NCBI RefSeq assembly: GCF_050434145.1
Contig: NZ_JBNPVX010000003.1
Coordinates: 1 to 64,000, forward strand
Direction: 5' to 3'
Length of the DNA: 64,000 nt
From: JAISST01 sp050434145
GTDB taxonomy: Bacteria > Fusobacteriota > Fusobacteriia > Fusobacteriales > Fusobacteriaceae
In this document: positions 63,875 to 64,000 of the stretch, one piece after another
Numbering within the stretch: the first letter of the stretch is position 1
How the letters are laid out: every line of letters begins with the position of its first letter
Notes under the pieces: generated by a model
Seen by the model: only the letters and a program-made list of their open reading frames with translations
What the model was told of the DNA's origin: nothing
Databases searched by the model: none
Translations under genes and position numbers: made by a program

Positions 63875-64000
63875 TTATTTATTCTTAATAAATTTTTCTT
63901 TTAATAAAGAGTTTTCAATGAAACTTGTCATTGACATAAGTTTCTCCCTGCTAGATGCTTCCAATAAAATCTTTTTTTGACTAGTTATTATTGTAATAAC
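63875..64000 (-). CDS. C-terminal end of an unknown gene, cut by the window edge
   Basis: The last 41 codons of a minus-strand frame, open to the edge, reading SQKKILLEASSREKLMSMTSF and ending FIKNK. It is helical and without a recognised motif. A terminator lies ~90 bp after it. The identity needs sequence beyond the window. Confidence 0.4.
   Translation of the reverse strand, partial: VITIITSQKKILLEASSREKLMSMTSFIENSLLKEKFIKNK

Overview
The window is a 64 kb piece of a very AT-rich bacterial chromosome with strong Shine-Dalgarno sites (AGGAGG type) and frequent TTG/GTG starts. An OmpV-type outer-membrane protein, many secreted Sel1/TPR proteins, YwqK-type MORN proteins, DUF4139 proteins and the dprA - topA - sdaAB/sdaAA - trmFO order all point to the Fusobacteriota. 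I cannot fix the genus; Leptotrichiaceae such as Sebaldella or a Fusobacterium relative are both possible. No tRNA, rRNA or CRISPR array is visible.

Layout. 1-4.7 kb: an IclR regulator and a TAXI-type TRAP uptake operon (DUF1850, fused permease, binding protein). 5-11.8 kb: two tandem DUF4139 envelope proteins followed by a protein made of eleven tandem HTH modules. 11.9-12.7 kb: SseB-like protein. 13-31 kb: accessory/defence region with a type I restriction-modification operon (hsdM, frameshifted hsdS, hsdR), gene remnants, a 5' piece of a group II intron, an HD (alarmone-hydrolase-like) protein, an AAA ATPase/TOPRIM pair (TOPRIM gene frameshifted), a YwqK-type protein, a frameshifted Mrr-like endonuclease, and a second eleven-module HTH-array protein. 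Four loci here share one promoter type. 31-33 kb: small membrane proteins and two Sel1-repeat secreted proteins with TTG starts. 33-39.5 kb: amino-acid block, ilvD and ald on the minus strand with a divergent LysR regulator, flanked by two paralogous membrane-anchored proteins. 39.7-45.7 kb: DUF4241, DUF4026/DUF2314-like, HD-domain, small membrane and large Sel1-repeat proteins. 45.9-56.9 kb: housekeeping block uvrB, xseA, TPR protein, dprA, topA, sdaAB, sdaAA, trmFO. 57-64 kb: SDR oxidoreductase, a frameshifted membrane-anchored protein, a decayed acetyltransferase, FMN-binding protein, OmpV-like protein, TetR regulator with operator, frameshifted isochorismatase, divergent HxlR/flavin-type oxidase pair, and the end of a gene cut by the window edge.

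The most unusual content is the pair of HTH-array proteins: about 70-residue modules, each an XRE-like helix-turn-helix plus a conserved helical tail, repeated eleven times in both proteins, with a recent 639-bp internal duplication in the first. Outside the most recently duplicated copies the scaffold is conserved while the predicted recognition helix differs from module to module. This fits modular, extended DNA recognition, which is inference. A second strong signal is a 17-bp motif placed at about -65 of the ilvD promoter and over the -35 box of the lysR promoter, suggesting a LysR-ilvD circuit. About seven genes carry single frameshifts, several at A/T homopolymers. They are either true decay or phase variation in accessory genes, or sequencing error; the sequence alone cannot decide.
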